From assembly GCA_017562135.1 (NCBI GenBank), contig QEYB01000725.1, forward strand, positions 439,001 through 503,000: a stretch of DNA of 64,000 nt. Reading direction: 5' to 3'. The translations under genes and the position numbers were made by a program. Below the pieces are notes generated by a model. That model saw only the letters and a list, made by a program, of their open reading frames with translations. It ran no database searches and was not told where the DNA came from. Position 1 is the stretch's first letter. Every line of letters begins with the position of its first letter. Below are positions 37,701 to 58,280 of the stretch, piece by piece. The DNA comes from Dipylidium caninum (Eukaryota; Platyhelminthes; Cestoda; Cyclophyllidea; Dipylidiidae).

Positions 37701-40175
37701 TTGGGCACTCGGTAACACCTCGGTTGCGTAGCACACATCTCGCGAGAAGGCGCCGCGTGTCGCCCCTCTCGTCGCGAACTCGGCCATCGAGGCGGAGTCC
37801 GCTCCGCTCCCCTCGTTGCGGGCCTCCATCTTCGAGGCCGTGGAGCGGGTCGGAAAGCGGTTTGGCACACTGGCAAGGCTCGCGGCCGAGTCAGTCGTGA
37901 GGTCGTGGAGAGGAAAGCGTTGGTGCCCCCGGGACGATGGAAGCCTGCGTGTCCAACACTGCCACGCAGCCGAGTGGGCGTTATTGTGCTCCTCAAATCC
38001 CGCCTGGAGCGCCAGGGGGTTAACGACTCGTCGCAACTCCACGAGGCACCGGCACAGACTGCCAGGACCGGACGCCGCGCTTTGCAATTCTCGAAGGCTA
38101 CCTTCTCGCGTGCTACCGAGCGGAGCCCTGAGGCCATCCCCGCGGCCTGGCGGGGCGGGCCGGGGCGGGCGGACTCCGTCGGAGCTGCCAGGTTCGCAGA
38201 GGAGCGAAGCACCCACGCCCTCGCCGCCGTGGTGGCCAGGCGGCCAAGGCGGCGGCCGAGACGAGAAGAGCACGAGGCACTCAGCAGTCGCTTCGACGCC
38301 CTGCCTGCGTGGGGGATGTGCAAACTCCCAGTGGCAGCGAAGCATCCGTCGTGCGGATGCACAGCGATCGTCTAACAGATCACCCCCCAGCACCGCCTCC
38401 GTGGCAGGTGGGCTCTGGCCACCGGCGCCCCTGAAAACTGGCTCGCCCGAGTCACTTCACCCCAACTGTTCAGACCGGCTGCGGTGAAATCGCCCCTCCG
38501 AGTTGGGCGTTCAAAGGAGCACGCCGGAGAGGGCGAAGAGGTGCACGAGGGCCGTGGAAAACCGAGTCTCGCCAAGCTGTGGACTGCAGGGTCACGTGAA
38601 CGCGGGTGGCGCTCAGATGATGTTCCAATTCTAATGTCGACGTGTCCGCCAGAGACGGTGGTTTTTTCGGGCTCCTCCACCCGGCGGCAGAGCATCCGTC
38701 CCGGCGGTCAGCTCTCCCCTGTCCCGCGCCGACAAGGCCTGCCACCGCTCTTCCACTGCCTCACGTGGCTGGGCGTCGGCCTCAACGCCGCCCGAGGGTC
38801 GGCGGCCAGTCGTCAACGCCGCGCCTCCTCCCGCGGGCCTCGTCGCGCCTTCGGGGATCGGAGTCTCCGCCCGTTCGCCAGCACAGGCCGCCTGGCTCAC
38901 AGACTCAAGTGCCCGCCTGCCTGCACTCACACCGGAGTGAATAACAACACTCCAGTTGACAGGATTGTCACTCCAGTGGCATGTGAAAAACACGCAGCGG
39001 TGGACTTTGACACTGCGAATATAACAGATTGGGACCGAAACCAACTGAGTCGAGCCAAAATGCGCACTCGGGGCTTTTCGCGCTCCTGCGTACTCGCTCG
39101 GCTGCGATTCGGACGGGCGGGGCTGCGGCGGCGGTCGTGGCGCTGCAGGGCAGCGGCAGGGAAAGCGGAGGAGGCCGGAAAGAGTCTTCGCCGCAGACAT
39201 GAGAACTCTGTGATCCTTAAATGCCTAACGCACCTCAAGCGGTGCTTCCTCCCCCCTGCCATGCAGTCTGACAGCTGCCAAGGGGTGACACGCGTCACTG
39301 CCCGAGTGGGCCCTGGCGCGCGCGATTTCGAGGCAGACCGAGAGGCCCAAATCCCTGCCCGCCAGTGTCTCCTCCCGTCGGGGACTGTGCGCCCCGCGGC
39401 CGACTTAAGTCCTTGTTGTCTCAACAATGGCAACACCGAAGCAGCCTGGAAGGCAGACACCCCGCGTGGACAAGTGGCAGTCGGAAACAAGGAACTTTTG
39501 GTGGTGTAACACTTTCTCCAGGGTGCCACAAGAAGCTTTTGGCTGAGCTGGTGGTGCACAGAGGCTTTAAACTGCAAGTTTGCACGGGTTAGCCACGAGA
39601 TCGGTAAATGAGCGCGGCGAGTGAGGACGACCGCTCCGCCGTCCTCGGCAGTGGCAGTCGGGACGGAGGAGCGGAGGAGGATGCGACGAATGGACGGGCG
39701 AGCGGGCGGGTGGGGGGGCAGCCGGAAGGGGAGGGCCGCGCCGGTTGACCAGCACGGGAGATGCCGAAGAGTTCAGAAGTCCAGTCCAAAGGCTCGCGCA
39801 CACACACACACACACACACAATCGCCGTCACCGTCACCGTCACACGAATACACGGTGAGAGGGAGACACGCATGCATGGAGTCACCTTTAGACCCCAAAA
39901 AATTCGGGCTTCCCTGCCATCTCGCCGGCCAAAGTCTACCTGAGGCGAAAACACAAATAGAGACGCAGTAGGCACTTACCCTCCCCGAACTCTTCCGCCG
40001 CGCTGCTCAAAGACTGCTGCTGATGCTGTTGCTGCTGGTGTTGCTGCCGCGGCTGTTGCTGTTGCGATGGCGGAGGTGGCGGCGGAGGCGGCGGCTGAGG
40101 AGGCGGTGGCGGAGGCGGGACAATGCCGCCGCTGGGGTCAGCGAAAACGTCCATCTCGAAGTGGTGCGGATTCAT
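31767..40175 (-). CDS. HNF4: HNF4-type nuclear receptor (NR2A), about nine exons
   Basis: Ligand-regulated transcription factor binding direct repeats as a homodimer. Exons in coding order: 40175-39980, 37738-37370, 36615-36472, 34838-34659, 34572-34454, 34383-34234, 34170-33860 (phase problem), 33010-32699, 32110-31767. The first exon starts [15 protein letters not shown] and has long Pro and Gln runs. The DNA-binding domain is split after [10 protein letters not shown]. The hinge [14 protein letters not shown] is diagnostic of HNF4. The ligand-binding domain has [48 protein letters not shown] and a helix-12-like [11 protein letters not shown]. The last exon adds a Gln/His-rich F domain ending at the stop at 31767. 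All joins keep phase except within 34170-33860. The upstream boundaries of exons 2 and 3 are the least certain, because this GC-rich DNA leaves several frames open. Divergent from the PKA gene, 8.8 kb away. Confidence 0.93.
32699..34572 (-). other. HNF4: HNF4 hinge and ligand-binding domain exons
   Basis: Four exons (34572-34454, 34383-34234, 34170-33860, 33010-32699) cover the hinge, helices 1-11 and AF-2. Exon 34170-33860 is 311 bases, but its neighbours require 3n+1. Its 5' part ([14 protein letters not shown]) and 3' part ([19 protein letters not shown]) are in frames one base apart. Between helix 11 and helix 12 there is an Ala-rich insertion containing [14 protein letters not shown] not found in typical HNF4. 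Confidence 0.88.
34659..36615 (-). other. HNF4: HNF4 DNA-binding domain, two zinc-finger exons
   Basis: Exon 36615-36472 ends [10 protein letters not shown] with a phase 1 donor. Exon 34838-34659 continues [30 protein letters not shown] and [16 protein letters not shown]. All zinc-binding cysteines of both fingers are present. The P-box CDGCKG and D-box region match HNF4. The intron inside the first finger is large (about 1.6 kb). Confidence 0.93.
39799..39843. repeat. Microsatellite (CA)n followed by GTCACC repeats
   Basis: Eleven CA units, then an imperfect GTCACC tandem run, in the first intron of HNF4. Confidence 0.85.
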
Positions 40176-40355
40176 GTCTACTCCGGAGCCTCAGCGCCGA
40201 CCTACTAACGCCTCCCCCCGCACCTCGGCCCAAGTTAAATGGCGACACGCGCGCACTTGCAGCGCGGCTGCGCGACTGTGTGGATGCACGCACGCACGCA
40301 CGCGCGCTGGCGCGCGCGGCGATCGCCGATCGACGGCGGTTGGACGTGCGCGTGT

Positions 40356-40417
40356 GCCGAGCCGAGCCGAGCCGCGCCGCGCCGAGCTGTGCTGTGCTGT
40401 GCTATGCTGTGCTGTGC
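40356..40417. repeat. Tandem pentamer repeat upstream of HNF4
   Basis: GCCGA units grade into GCCGC and then GCTGT units over about 62 bases. The repeat lies about 180 bases upstream of the HNF4 start codon, so it is probably in the 5' untranslated region or promoter. Confidence 0.75.
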
Positions 40418-42420
40418 AAACATTGTTCGCGGTGTGTTTGAACAAATGGAGTGAGGGAGTAAGTGTGACAGAAGGTGGGTTGGATAAATAGACGAGTAGA
40501 GGAGTTAAAAAACACTGACCGCTTGGTGGATGTTTACTCTGCACCACCACCGGAACGGGCCGGGGGGAGGGTGGAGGGTCCCACTCGGCTCATTCACGTT
40601 CAACAAAGCGTCGTGGAGCTCCTCAACAGCCCGAGTGATTCCACGACGGGACAATGGGTGGCTCCTGGCGAAACCATCGCTCGTGGCATGAGAGCAGAGC
40701 TTCAACAGCCACTGCCGCCGGGGTCTCTGACCTTTCACGTGGCAAGTGTCGCCGTCGCCTATGCCATTTCGCTGAGAGGCAACGCAGAAAACGCGACAAT
40801 CCAGACGACTGCCATCTGCGGACGAGGCCCAATGAATTGAGCTGAGGGGAGGCTTGAAGTGGTACTCCACCACCTGACGTGGGTACCAGCCATCTTTTGG
40901 TGCGCGAAACCCTTCACCACACGTTCAGACGAACTCTGTCTCAGACGTCGGAGGCGATTGCCGTGCCGAGTGGCCGCGACATTTAGGGACTGGCCGCAAA
41001 GAGAGGTTGCGATTCAGGCGGTCTTAGCCGAGACGAGGAGACGAAAGCTCTGCCTCTGCCTTCTCCTCCAGCAACTCGTCACTGCGCCTCTGGAACGGTG
41101 ACAATCTACTGCCCTTCTGTCCGTAGCCGCTCCGGCGAAGTATAATCGCAGCATCTCCGCATCCAGACGTCGGGTTAACGGAGAGAGAGGAATACTTTCT
41201 GGACATGTGTTGCCTGTTGTACGGAAGATTTAAAATTTGACGTCTCTTTTGGCACGAAGCAAAACACCGGGTGCAGCTGGATTTTGGCCAAGTTGAAACG
41301 GTATGATGAATGGAAGAAACTTGCAGTCTTTGCTTTGTCGACGGAAAGACGCCTTGGGTAAAGCTGTTCGTGCGTGTGTACCTCGGACTAGATCCGTCAG
41401 GCAGAAATAAGAGGTAATAAAGTTAGAGCATCACTGTGAATTAAAAAGAACAAACGATTTTTGTTTGATTTTGCGGTTATTCAAGGGTATACCTGTGGCC
41501 TCGAGGGAATCGTTATGCGCAGCCGTCACCTCGGGTTGGATGAGTGGCCACCACGTGCGAAGTGGGGTTTCTATAATCTTTCTTCCACCCAAATAGAAAG
41601 GTTGTTAACTTATTCGCACCATCTTGTTGATAGTAGTTTCATTTTTCTGTTTTCTTCATCCGACACTTGGGTTGGAGATGCTACGCGCTACACACCCTTG
41701 CATACAAAATAAAGCATACTGCGCAAGTTTATTAAAAGTCTACTAATGGCATTTAAGTAGCTAATTTTTTATATGTGCACTTTGTCTAGCGTTGAATTAG
41801 GACGCATTTTCTGCCAAACAACCCAAATGGAGGCGACAATTATAAATTTTGAGCAAGTAGTTGGCCATGTCACACGCTGTCCGTGTCCGTCTTATGACCA
41901 TGTCTAGGCACAAAGCGCCATGGCCCTCCGCGCCGCGGGCAAAGCGCCCTGAAAGAAGGCAATCAGGCTCGCAGCCGACATGGTTTGATGGCGCAAGACG
42001 AGAGACCATCGGCCTCCTTAGTGACTTTTTCTTTGGCAGGGTTGATGCCTCGATTTTTTACATTTGCCCTTGAAGCTAAAATTTACCCCAAACGGACAAG
42101 CCGACTAGTGATTGCGTAAAAATGAAAGCTGATGCGGCCAAATGGGAGGTGAGAAACTCCCAGGACATAGATTTGCTACCACCGGCGGGGCTAGCGTGGA
42201 CCACTGGGTTTCGTTTCACTCAAAACTAGACGCTCCTAATTAAGAAGGTAGACCGCAGTGTAACCAGTTGTTCCTGTGATGGTGTGCAGGCGGAATAGCG
42301 TTGGATAAACACTGGTGCTGGGCTTAACATGCCTGTCCACTTAATGGCCCAACAGACGAAACCTTCGGAGGCGTTTGATCAATCGAAAGTGTGTGCGCTG
42401 GCGAATACACACCGTCTGAT

Positions 42421-42445
42421 ACTGACATTGACATTGACACTGACG
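42421..42445. repeat. Short hexamer tandem repeat
   Basis: About four imperfect ACTGAC/ATTGAC units in the HNF4-PKA interval. Confidence 0.6.
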
Positions 42446-43414
42446 CAAAACTCTTACTTTTTCCTGCCAGTCCGCGTGTCAGTCGCGGGTCCGGCACAAC
42501 CACTGCGGCGGTTGAAAGGGGTTGGAAGGTCGTCAGGCACGGCAATTCGGCCTTCTCCGTCGAGACGCATTCCTCGAGTGCTTCCGAAGGGGACACCATC
42601 ACGTGGTACCGCATTTATTGTCAGTGGAGGGTGGACGGAAGCACGAGAGGAGGCTCTCAGACCGAAAGATTAACTTCTCTTGGCCCCTGTGGCGCAAATA
42701 ATTACTTAACTTCGGTGACATCTCACCAGCACTGAGGGAGGACCGACGTCCACGCCACCAGGGCCAGACGGCAGAAAATTTCTCAAATGGCATGCGCCGA
42801 ACGATGACGACGACGTGACGACGTGACGATGTTTAAGAGTGCAGTTGCCATGGTGATCGAGTGAAAGTACGGGTCAGGGGTGTTATGATGACAGGCGAAG
42901 ACGAGTTTAGAAAGGAGAAAAAGCGTTTAGCACAACAGCACCTGGCGACAAACGGTGTGCTGAGGGGGACGAATAAGAAGGAGAAGCCGGGCGAAATCGG
43001 GGCAGAAGACGACGGCCTGAGGCCCGACGAGGCGTCGAGGGAGGACGCCGCCGGGCGGGTGGATGCGAGGAGCCGGTGCGGAGGACGCTGAAGCGCTAGA
43101 ACGTACAGCCAACGTGATTGTGGGAGCCAAGACACGAGGGAGGCACGGCGCTGTCAAAGGTTCCCAGGAGGGGAGAGCGAATGTTCAGCGAGACACAAAT
43201 CCGCACAGGGCGAAATTGGGTCGGTGATGCATCGAGACAGGAGTCGGAGTGGAAGAGAGCAACGCGTCAGCGCCTCAAGCATCCACTGCTCCGCACTGAC
43301 AACCGTCGTCTGCGGGCCGCGCCAGTTCTTTCATCGCCAACACGCAACATTCACTTCACTCCGCTGCGCTACGCGGCCGTCTGCTTCTTCCGTCCACTCC
43401 CGTGTCCGCGTGGC

Positions 43415-44071
43415 GTCGCCCCGCCCGTCCGTGCTTCTGTCCACGTCTCAACTGTCCGCCATCACTGCCGTCGGCGTGGAACCCGCCATTCCGCTAACCA
43501 ACCAACCAACGAATCAACCAACCCACACACCTCCTCATCCCCTCCACACCCGCCGCCCCTCCCCCACCTCCTCCTCCTCCTCCTCCTCCTCCAAGTCCAC
43601 GTCCTCTTCGCGCTGCCTTCGTCGTCCAGCAACGCCACAGCCACAGCCACGGCCACGGCCAGGGCCTCGGCCACCGCTGGCCACGTCCCGCCCCACCTCC
43701 CCCACTCCAACGGAGGCCACGAGGCGCCACCGCCGGTCCGGTCGCCCCACGCGGCCCCAGCACGCCCAAGTAGGCGCGGACACGAGTGCGTGTGAGGGTG
43801 GAGGCGGAGGCGGAGGTGGGCAACTCACGTTTTGGGGATTGGCCCACTTGGATTGCGACGAAATTTAAAATGGGGGCGGCTGGGAGTAATGCTGTCCTCA
43901 GGCAAAAAACCCAAGGAGCCCCAACTGAGTGAAGTCTTGCGTCTAGAGGCCGCACACGGAAACCCACGGCAAGGAGAGAGAGAGAGAAGGAGATAGAAAG
44001 GCAGAGGGACGAGGGCGGGGGACGGGACGGACGGTGGAGGTGAAACGTCGTTTTTTCGAGGTTGCCGTTGC
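43415..44071 (-). repeat. Copy A: composite inverted duplication of two PKA-gene segments
   Basis: Read on the minus strand, the first 150 bases (44071-43922) match 53617-53795 in a later PKA intron, starting GCAACGGCAACCTCGAAAAA. After 66 unmatched bases, 43855 to about 43415 matches 50773 to about 51215 almost base for base. That part carries the last 27 bases of PKA exon 2 and its GTGAGT donor. The order of the two pieces is reversed relative to the PKA gene. No target-site duplication or terminal repeat was found. Confidence 0.85.
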
Positions 44072-47000
44072 GGAGAAAAAAGAAGACGACTCACGGTGGG
44101 TTCTCGTGCCCCCGCAGAATGGCGGGCGATGGAACGGCTGAGGCGAAGCAAATGTGCGAGGTGGACATTCAAAACACCGAAGCCCCTCGAGTCGCCCGCC
44201 GATGCTCCTAAATGTGTTGATGCGGGAAACAAGTAGGCGGTTTCGGCGGAAATGTGCGTAGGAAGTTTCCCGTGCGCAGTAACGTCGCACATCTGGGCGG
44301 CTGCGCTCTTCTCCCCGCCGCCCCGCCGCCCCGCCGCCTCAACCGAGGCCAGATTCTGCGACGAGCGCAGAGAGTGGCAGACCCGCCGACTCGCTGACGA
44401 TTTCTTACCTACGCGCCCAGTTGCACCTTCGTGGGGCCTACGGTCTCTGGTCCGGACTTTGCCGAAGGAGTCCGCAGCCACTTTCCCTCTCCTGCGGGTC
44501 GCCGCCTCGCCTGCGTTGTCCCGGCATCCTCTCGACGTGCCTCCGCGACGCCCGCGGGGCGGCTTTGCGTCGGCCCGCCTCCGCCTCGGGCAACCTCGCG
44601 GCGGAGCGCCGGAGCGAGGGCAGCCGGCTCGTCTCCCTCCGCACGAGAAGGCGCCGAAGTCGCCGTCTAGACGAGGCAAACGGCAACTCTCGTTTGTCCG
44701 CGCCGAGGGCAAACAGTGTTGGCGTGTCCTCGCGGGATTCAACCTCCTTCGGCAACGGCTGTGGACTGACCCCGTCGGGGCGAGTTTGGGCGGTGGCGGC
44801 GGCGACACGCGCACACGCGCGTCTCCAGTCCCGAAGTGCGAAGTGGCCTTTCTTCCTCCCCCTCCTTCTCCTCCGCCACCGCATCCGCCACCGCCGCCGT
44901 GGCCTCCTCATGACTCCTTCTCGACTGGGCCACTTGGCTCACCAGACGGCGGAAAGTTTGGTCTTCCACAGCCAGTTAATGACTGCCAGAGGCCTGCCAC
45001 TCTGACGTTCTCGCACGTCAAATGCCACAATCGCTAAATGAGGCGAGGTGATTGATGCCCGCGCCGAGGCGTCTGCCCGCGGGCGGAGGAACCAGCTCCT
45101 CGTGGTGTCGCCGGCACCCGCTTTTCGCTTCCACACGGCAGGCGACTTTCGATTGGGCTCCGTTTGAGGGCGCCCGCACGTGTGTTTGTGTGTGTGTGAA
45201 GAGCCTACCAAACTGGCGTCGCGGAGGCCGTTAATTTCTCCCCGAAATTTGATGAAACTCGGCGCCTGCGATGACGGCGACGTGCACATGCGCCGATGGG
45301 CCGCAGTGCATGCGACCGCCCCACCGAAGCGCGGAAGGTGGTTCCGCGGGCCAAACGGCAGCCGGCGGGTGGAAGCCCACCTCGCCCGGCCGGAGCGCCT
45401 CGACCGACTCGCGCAACCGCCGGCGGCCACGCCTTCCACGCGCTCCGCCCTCGGCTTTAACTCCGCGTGCCCCATCGGGTCGGTGTGGGCGCCAATTGCA
45501 ACGGCAAATTTGGTATTTCAAGTTTTTGGAAAGAGTCGGAGGCGACTCCGGTCCGCGAGGAAGCGGGAGGCGGGAGGAGGAGAGAAGACAGACGCAGGTG
45601 GGCAGGTGAGGCGACAGTCCGTGCGCCCGTCTCCTGCGCCTCCGAGCGCGCCGTAAGGAGAAAGACAGGCGCGGAACCGGTTGCGCGATGGCCTGGGGCC
45701 CGCGGCACACCAGTCGGCCGTCTGCCTGACCGCTTCAGCCGCGCGGAGGACGACACAGGACAATCGCCTTCTTCGACGGCCGTCAGCACGCCGCGGCGGT
45801 GGCCGTGAGGGTCTCCCGCCTCCGCTCGGCGGGGCACACAACACGAACCGCAGACGTCCGGATGCCCGCGTCGTCCCGGAGGCCTCGTCGCCCTCGATGT
45901 TCCTCCGCTCTCGGTGAATTCTGCCGCGTGTGTCCCCAAAGTAAACCTCCGGTGCTACGCCTCACCTCACCGCTGGCCTAAACGCGTGGCACAAGGCATC
46001 TGGCTAAAAGTACTGACGGCTTTAATGGAATCCCCTTCGCCGACCTCGCCCGCGCCCGCCGGTCTCCACAACGGTGCCGGAGCGGCTGCCTCTCCGTGCC
46101 CGTCTGAGCGTGGCGGCCGAGGCCGAGGCCGAGCCGGAGCCCGAGCCTTCGTCTTCACGGCAGGCCCGGCGAGGACAGGACAGAACAGGACAGGGCAACG
46201 AAGGAGAGGACCGGGGAATCCACAACGGAGGCTCGTAATCTCGGTGGCAGCGGGCAGCGTGAAGTCGTCTTGAGGCAAGTAAAGTGTACAACCGCCCAGC
46301 CTGCGACCGGCTGGTGGGCGGGCGATCGGGTAGCGGGAATCGTAGCGGCAGGCCTTCTTTTCCCTTCTTTCCCTCCTCTTCTCCTTTCACTCGTCGTACC
46401 AGCCTGGCCGCGAGTGAATCTTTTATCAACATCACACACGTCACCGTTCACCCGCCTTTTTTAAATTTCTAAGTAGAGTGGACGAGAAAACAGTTAATTT
46501 CTCCTCTTCTGCCTTTTCTTCTCCCGCAATATAAGTCCACACTACTCTTGTCAAAATGCGACTTCGAAAGAGAGTGTCCCTGAGACGAGGCGGACGACGA
46601 TGTGGAGAGAGAAAAGTGGGGCGAGGGAGACCTCGTCGGCACCAAGGAAGCCTCTAACGGGGCGCGCACGGTCTTCACCGCATCTTCTTGGCACAGTCAG
46701 TGGTACCACTGCGAGCCCCGGCCTCGGAGACGCTGAAATTGGCATCGCCAGCAGGTTGGCAGAGATTCTTCTGGCCCCCCGGTGCCGCGGGTGTGCGGGC
46801 CCGTGGCAGAAGGCCGCCCGCCCGGTCCGAAGGCTCGGCTGACGCCGCGTTCGGAGGAGTTCGCAAGGGCCCAAGACGACCTCGCTGCGCAGCCCAATGT
46901 GTGCGTGTGTGAGTGCAGTCGACACCGTAGGTGAAGCAGGCGTTAATCACCGCCCAGCGCTCCGCAATAAACACTCGCGCGCAAGATTTATCCGAGGCCG

Positions 47001-48948
47001 ATCAACCACCAGCACTGTCCTTAGCCTCTCCCGGCGAGAGGCATGGAATCACCCTTCTCTCCGCCTCCCACCACCGCTGCTGCGACCCTGACACCACTGC
47101 GCCCCTGCGATGCTCCAACTGCGCACTCGTCTCTTCCTGTCCGAGTGGCCACCACGCCGCTCGAAGTCGTGCATGATGGCCTCCGGTCCAATCCCCCTCC
47201 GCTACAAATGACGAGGGCGAGGGAGATTGACTCTTTCCCTCTCCCCTTCCTGATGTCATATTTTGTTTAGCACCGACTAAAAGGTGTTCGTTTTGCCTCC
47301 TTATTGCTGAATTGACCGATCACCTGTGACCTTCACCCCAGCCAATCAGCTCCCGCGGCCGCCTTTTCTGGCCTCATTTTCTCTGCTAACTCGAAGGGTC
47401 AGAGTATTTCGACGTAACGTGACAAAAACTCCCAACTGCCGTGAGAGGTCGCCCCACCTTCACTACGGTATGGCAGTAGGCGTAAAAAACGCAGCACCGA
47501 GGGTGCTGTTAGGCCAGGCGGCGGGGCACCCAAATAGGAGGCACCACGAAGCACCTTCAGCATTGCTAAAATCACTGCCGTGGCGGCACACAAGCTCGGC
47601 CTAAACACACAACCAAAGGCATCCTCACACCTACCCCTCTTCCCTGCGTCGCGACCTCGATCGCAAATAATTCCGCCTATCTAATTGCGAGGACTTTAAC
47701 GAGCATCTCCGACTCCCTCGGCCTGGTTGGACGTTACCAAGTGATTAAGGCAATAAAACGCAGTCTCTACATCTGTCAGGCAGTTTCTCGGACCCGACTG
47801 GAGTCTTCCTTGAAGTGCGTAAACGCTTTAAGCCTGGCGATTGTTGGCTGGTGGAGGGAAACAGGCGAATATTACACTGGCCTCTCTGTCAAACAGACGA
47901 GCCTAAATGAGTGACCAGACAAATCCGGTGGGCCGCGGTGGCGCGGGGCTGGAGATGGGCAACAGACAATTGCCAACTAAAAATATAACAGTCGGTCTAC
48001 GCAACAGTAAAAAGGCCAATTTTGTGGCGTTTTGGCCTTAGCGCGGGGCAAAAATGCTTCTCTCGGCGGGGACAGCCTGATTTACGTGGAAGAACACGCT
48101 CATGAGCCAGCCGACTGACTCGTATGGGAGGAGATTGAGATAAACCTTCAAACTTCACTGCTCCCATGATTTAAAATTCATAGATTTTGCACCAGATAAG
48201 CAAACTCCCGAGGCGTACATGCGAACAAGACGCTTTTTGGATGAGTCTGCTTGCAAATTCAACCCATACAGGAATGGAGTAGATGGGACGTGAGGCAACC
48301 ACCAAACTAGGACTTTTCTCAGTATTAATGGTATTCTTTGGTGCTTTTAAGATATCGCCAAATTTCAGGGCTATGAAAGCTGTGAAGTATTAGGTGGGAG
48401 AAACGGAAACACCGTTGGGACATCTACCGGATCACATTGCCTCGGATGCCCACCTTCAATGGTCTCACTTGCAGGCCGGAAAGCACCTATCAGGATTGGA
48501 AGATGAGGGGAATTGGACATTTACGTTTACTAGCTCAAAAATTTATGATTACATCCGTCTGCGAGGGTATTGGCGAACCAGACCTGTCGGGTTGTCCATA
48601 AATGTAGTTGAGGCCTCTCATTGGCGGACGTGAAGGTCACACATGTGCACCGATACCTAACGTACGCATGCTAGCGCCTGCACGCACGCGCGCACACGCA
48701 CGCACAGCGCGCTGCCACAACGCCACGGAGTGCCATTTCACCTGCGGGTGCGCTGCAGCCCTGTGTTTGCCGCTGTGCGCTGCCTTATCAATTTCGCGTT
48801 CGCGACTCCACACACGAGAAACTGGCTTCGAGAGACGGCAGACTGTAAATGTGTAAGTGTTTAATCGCTTATCACTGTCATCAACACATCGCCGTTGGTC
48901 TGAAGCCGGGCTAACAAATCGCTCGTTCTTTCACGCACATGAACACAC

Positions 48949-57318
<8,370 letters not shown>

Positions 57319-58280
57319 TCTCACATCAAGTGCTCAAATTGGATTGTTTATAAAGCGACTCCCCACTCTCCCCCCCCCCTTCCCCCGTCGCGACCAGTCT
57401 CCATCCACGACGGCGCCAGTTAAAGGCACTCCGAGAACTGGGTTGCAATGATTTTTTCTTCTCCGATTGAGAACCTCGGCCTCGGCCTCGCCCTCCCACG
57501 TCCCAGTCCCCAGGTTTTCCTCTACCAATCTACATGCCTCCTGTATATAAGGCCATACAACACGCAGGAATGACGGGGCGATGACAATTGTGAGTAGAAA
57601 TGAAGAACAAGTTTCCATGGACACTCCGCCTTTATAACGTGCCAACGCGCGGGCAGGTCATGGTGGAGAGTGCAACGCGGTCCCGGTGCACCTCTCATCT
57701 CACAAGTCCGACAGGGCGTGGCAATGTCAACCGCGTGTCACACACCGACCGGCCTCACTGAGCCTTAGCGGAGAGCTGGTAGGCAAAGTAAAAACTCATG
57801 GTCTCATCAGGATGGAAGGACTGAAGCACAGCATCGGATTGCATCCGCCGTGCAATAAGACAGGAAGGAGTGGGAAGTGACTGTAGTGTCTGGTTGTCAA
57901 TGCCTGAACAAAAAGCGCCCACTCACGCGCTCCAACGGGGGGAGGGAGAAAGTCGCCCAAGCTCCGAACAAAGCAACAACTCAAGTGGCAATTAATTAGG
58001 CTCGAACAAGAATAAAAAAGCGACCGATAATGCGTAGGGCCTTGTGCGGCGCGCAGCCCCCTCTGAGCTCTCAAGGCGACTATCCTGCAACGATGTATTG
58101 GAAGCGCCGATGGGCGCGGAAATACTCGGGAGGCATAAATGCGGTTGTAGTAATCATCCGGCCGGCATTTAGAAGGAGAATGGGACTTCGCAATCAATTA
58201 GAAAAAGGGGTACGCCGGCAGCACGTACAACGGTCCCACTGCTTGCGCGTCATAATGAGTAGCACGGACAACTCCGCACT
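57319..58280. other. Intergenic interval between convergent PKA-C and SRRT
   Basis: 3' flanks of both genes, 962 bases between stop codons. A plus-strand AATAAA at 58011-58016 may serve PKA. No conserved coding sequence was seen. Confidence 0.6.
58011..58016 (+). terminator. Candidate polyadenylation signal of the PKA-C gene
   Basis: AATAAA about 690 bases after the PKA stop codon. It is a hexamer match only. Confidence 0.35.

Larger units (their letters stand above)
40176..48948. other. GC-rich intergenic interval between divergent HNF4 and PKA genes
   Basis: Promoters of both genes should lie here. The DNA is GC- and CpG-rich with many overlapping open frames on both strands, a sign of base composition rather than genes. 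It contains tandem repeats at 40356-40417 and 42421-42445 and an inverted composite duplication at 43415-44071. A charged frame at 42861-43091 (+) has no recognisable similarity. Untranslated first exons of either gene could be present but cannot be seen. Confidence 0.5.

Noticed and set aside
37169..39577. Many long plus- and minus-strand open frames of 100-370 codons
   Set aside because: They overlap in several frames at once, are Arg/Pro/Gly/Ala-rich and follow GC content. Only the segment 37370-37738 (-) was kept, because it keeps phase with the HNF4 exons.
43118..43868. Ser/Pro/Thr-rich frames of 214-225 codons, and their twin at 50706-51347 (-)
   Set aside because: They are readings of the same duplicated GAG/CCG-rich DNA (copies A and B). 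Both are antisense to a PKA exon and intron, with no start context or similarity.
44252..45939. Overlapping long frames on both strands upstream of PKA
   Set aside because: Compositional artefacts of CpG-rich DNA; no domain, no splice-phase logic.
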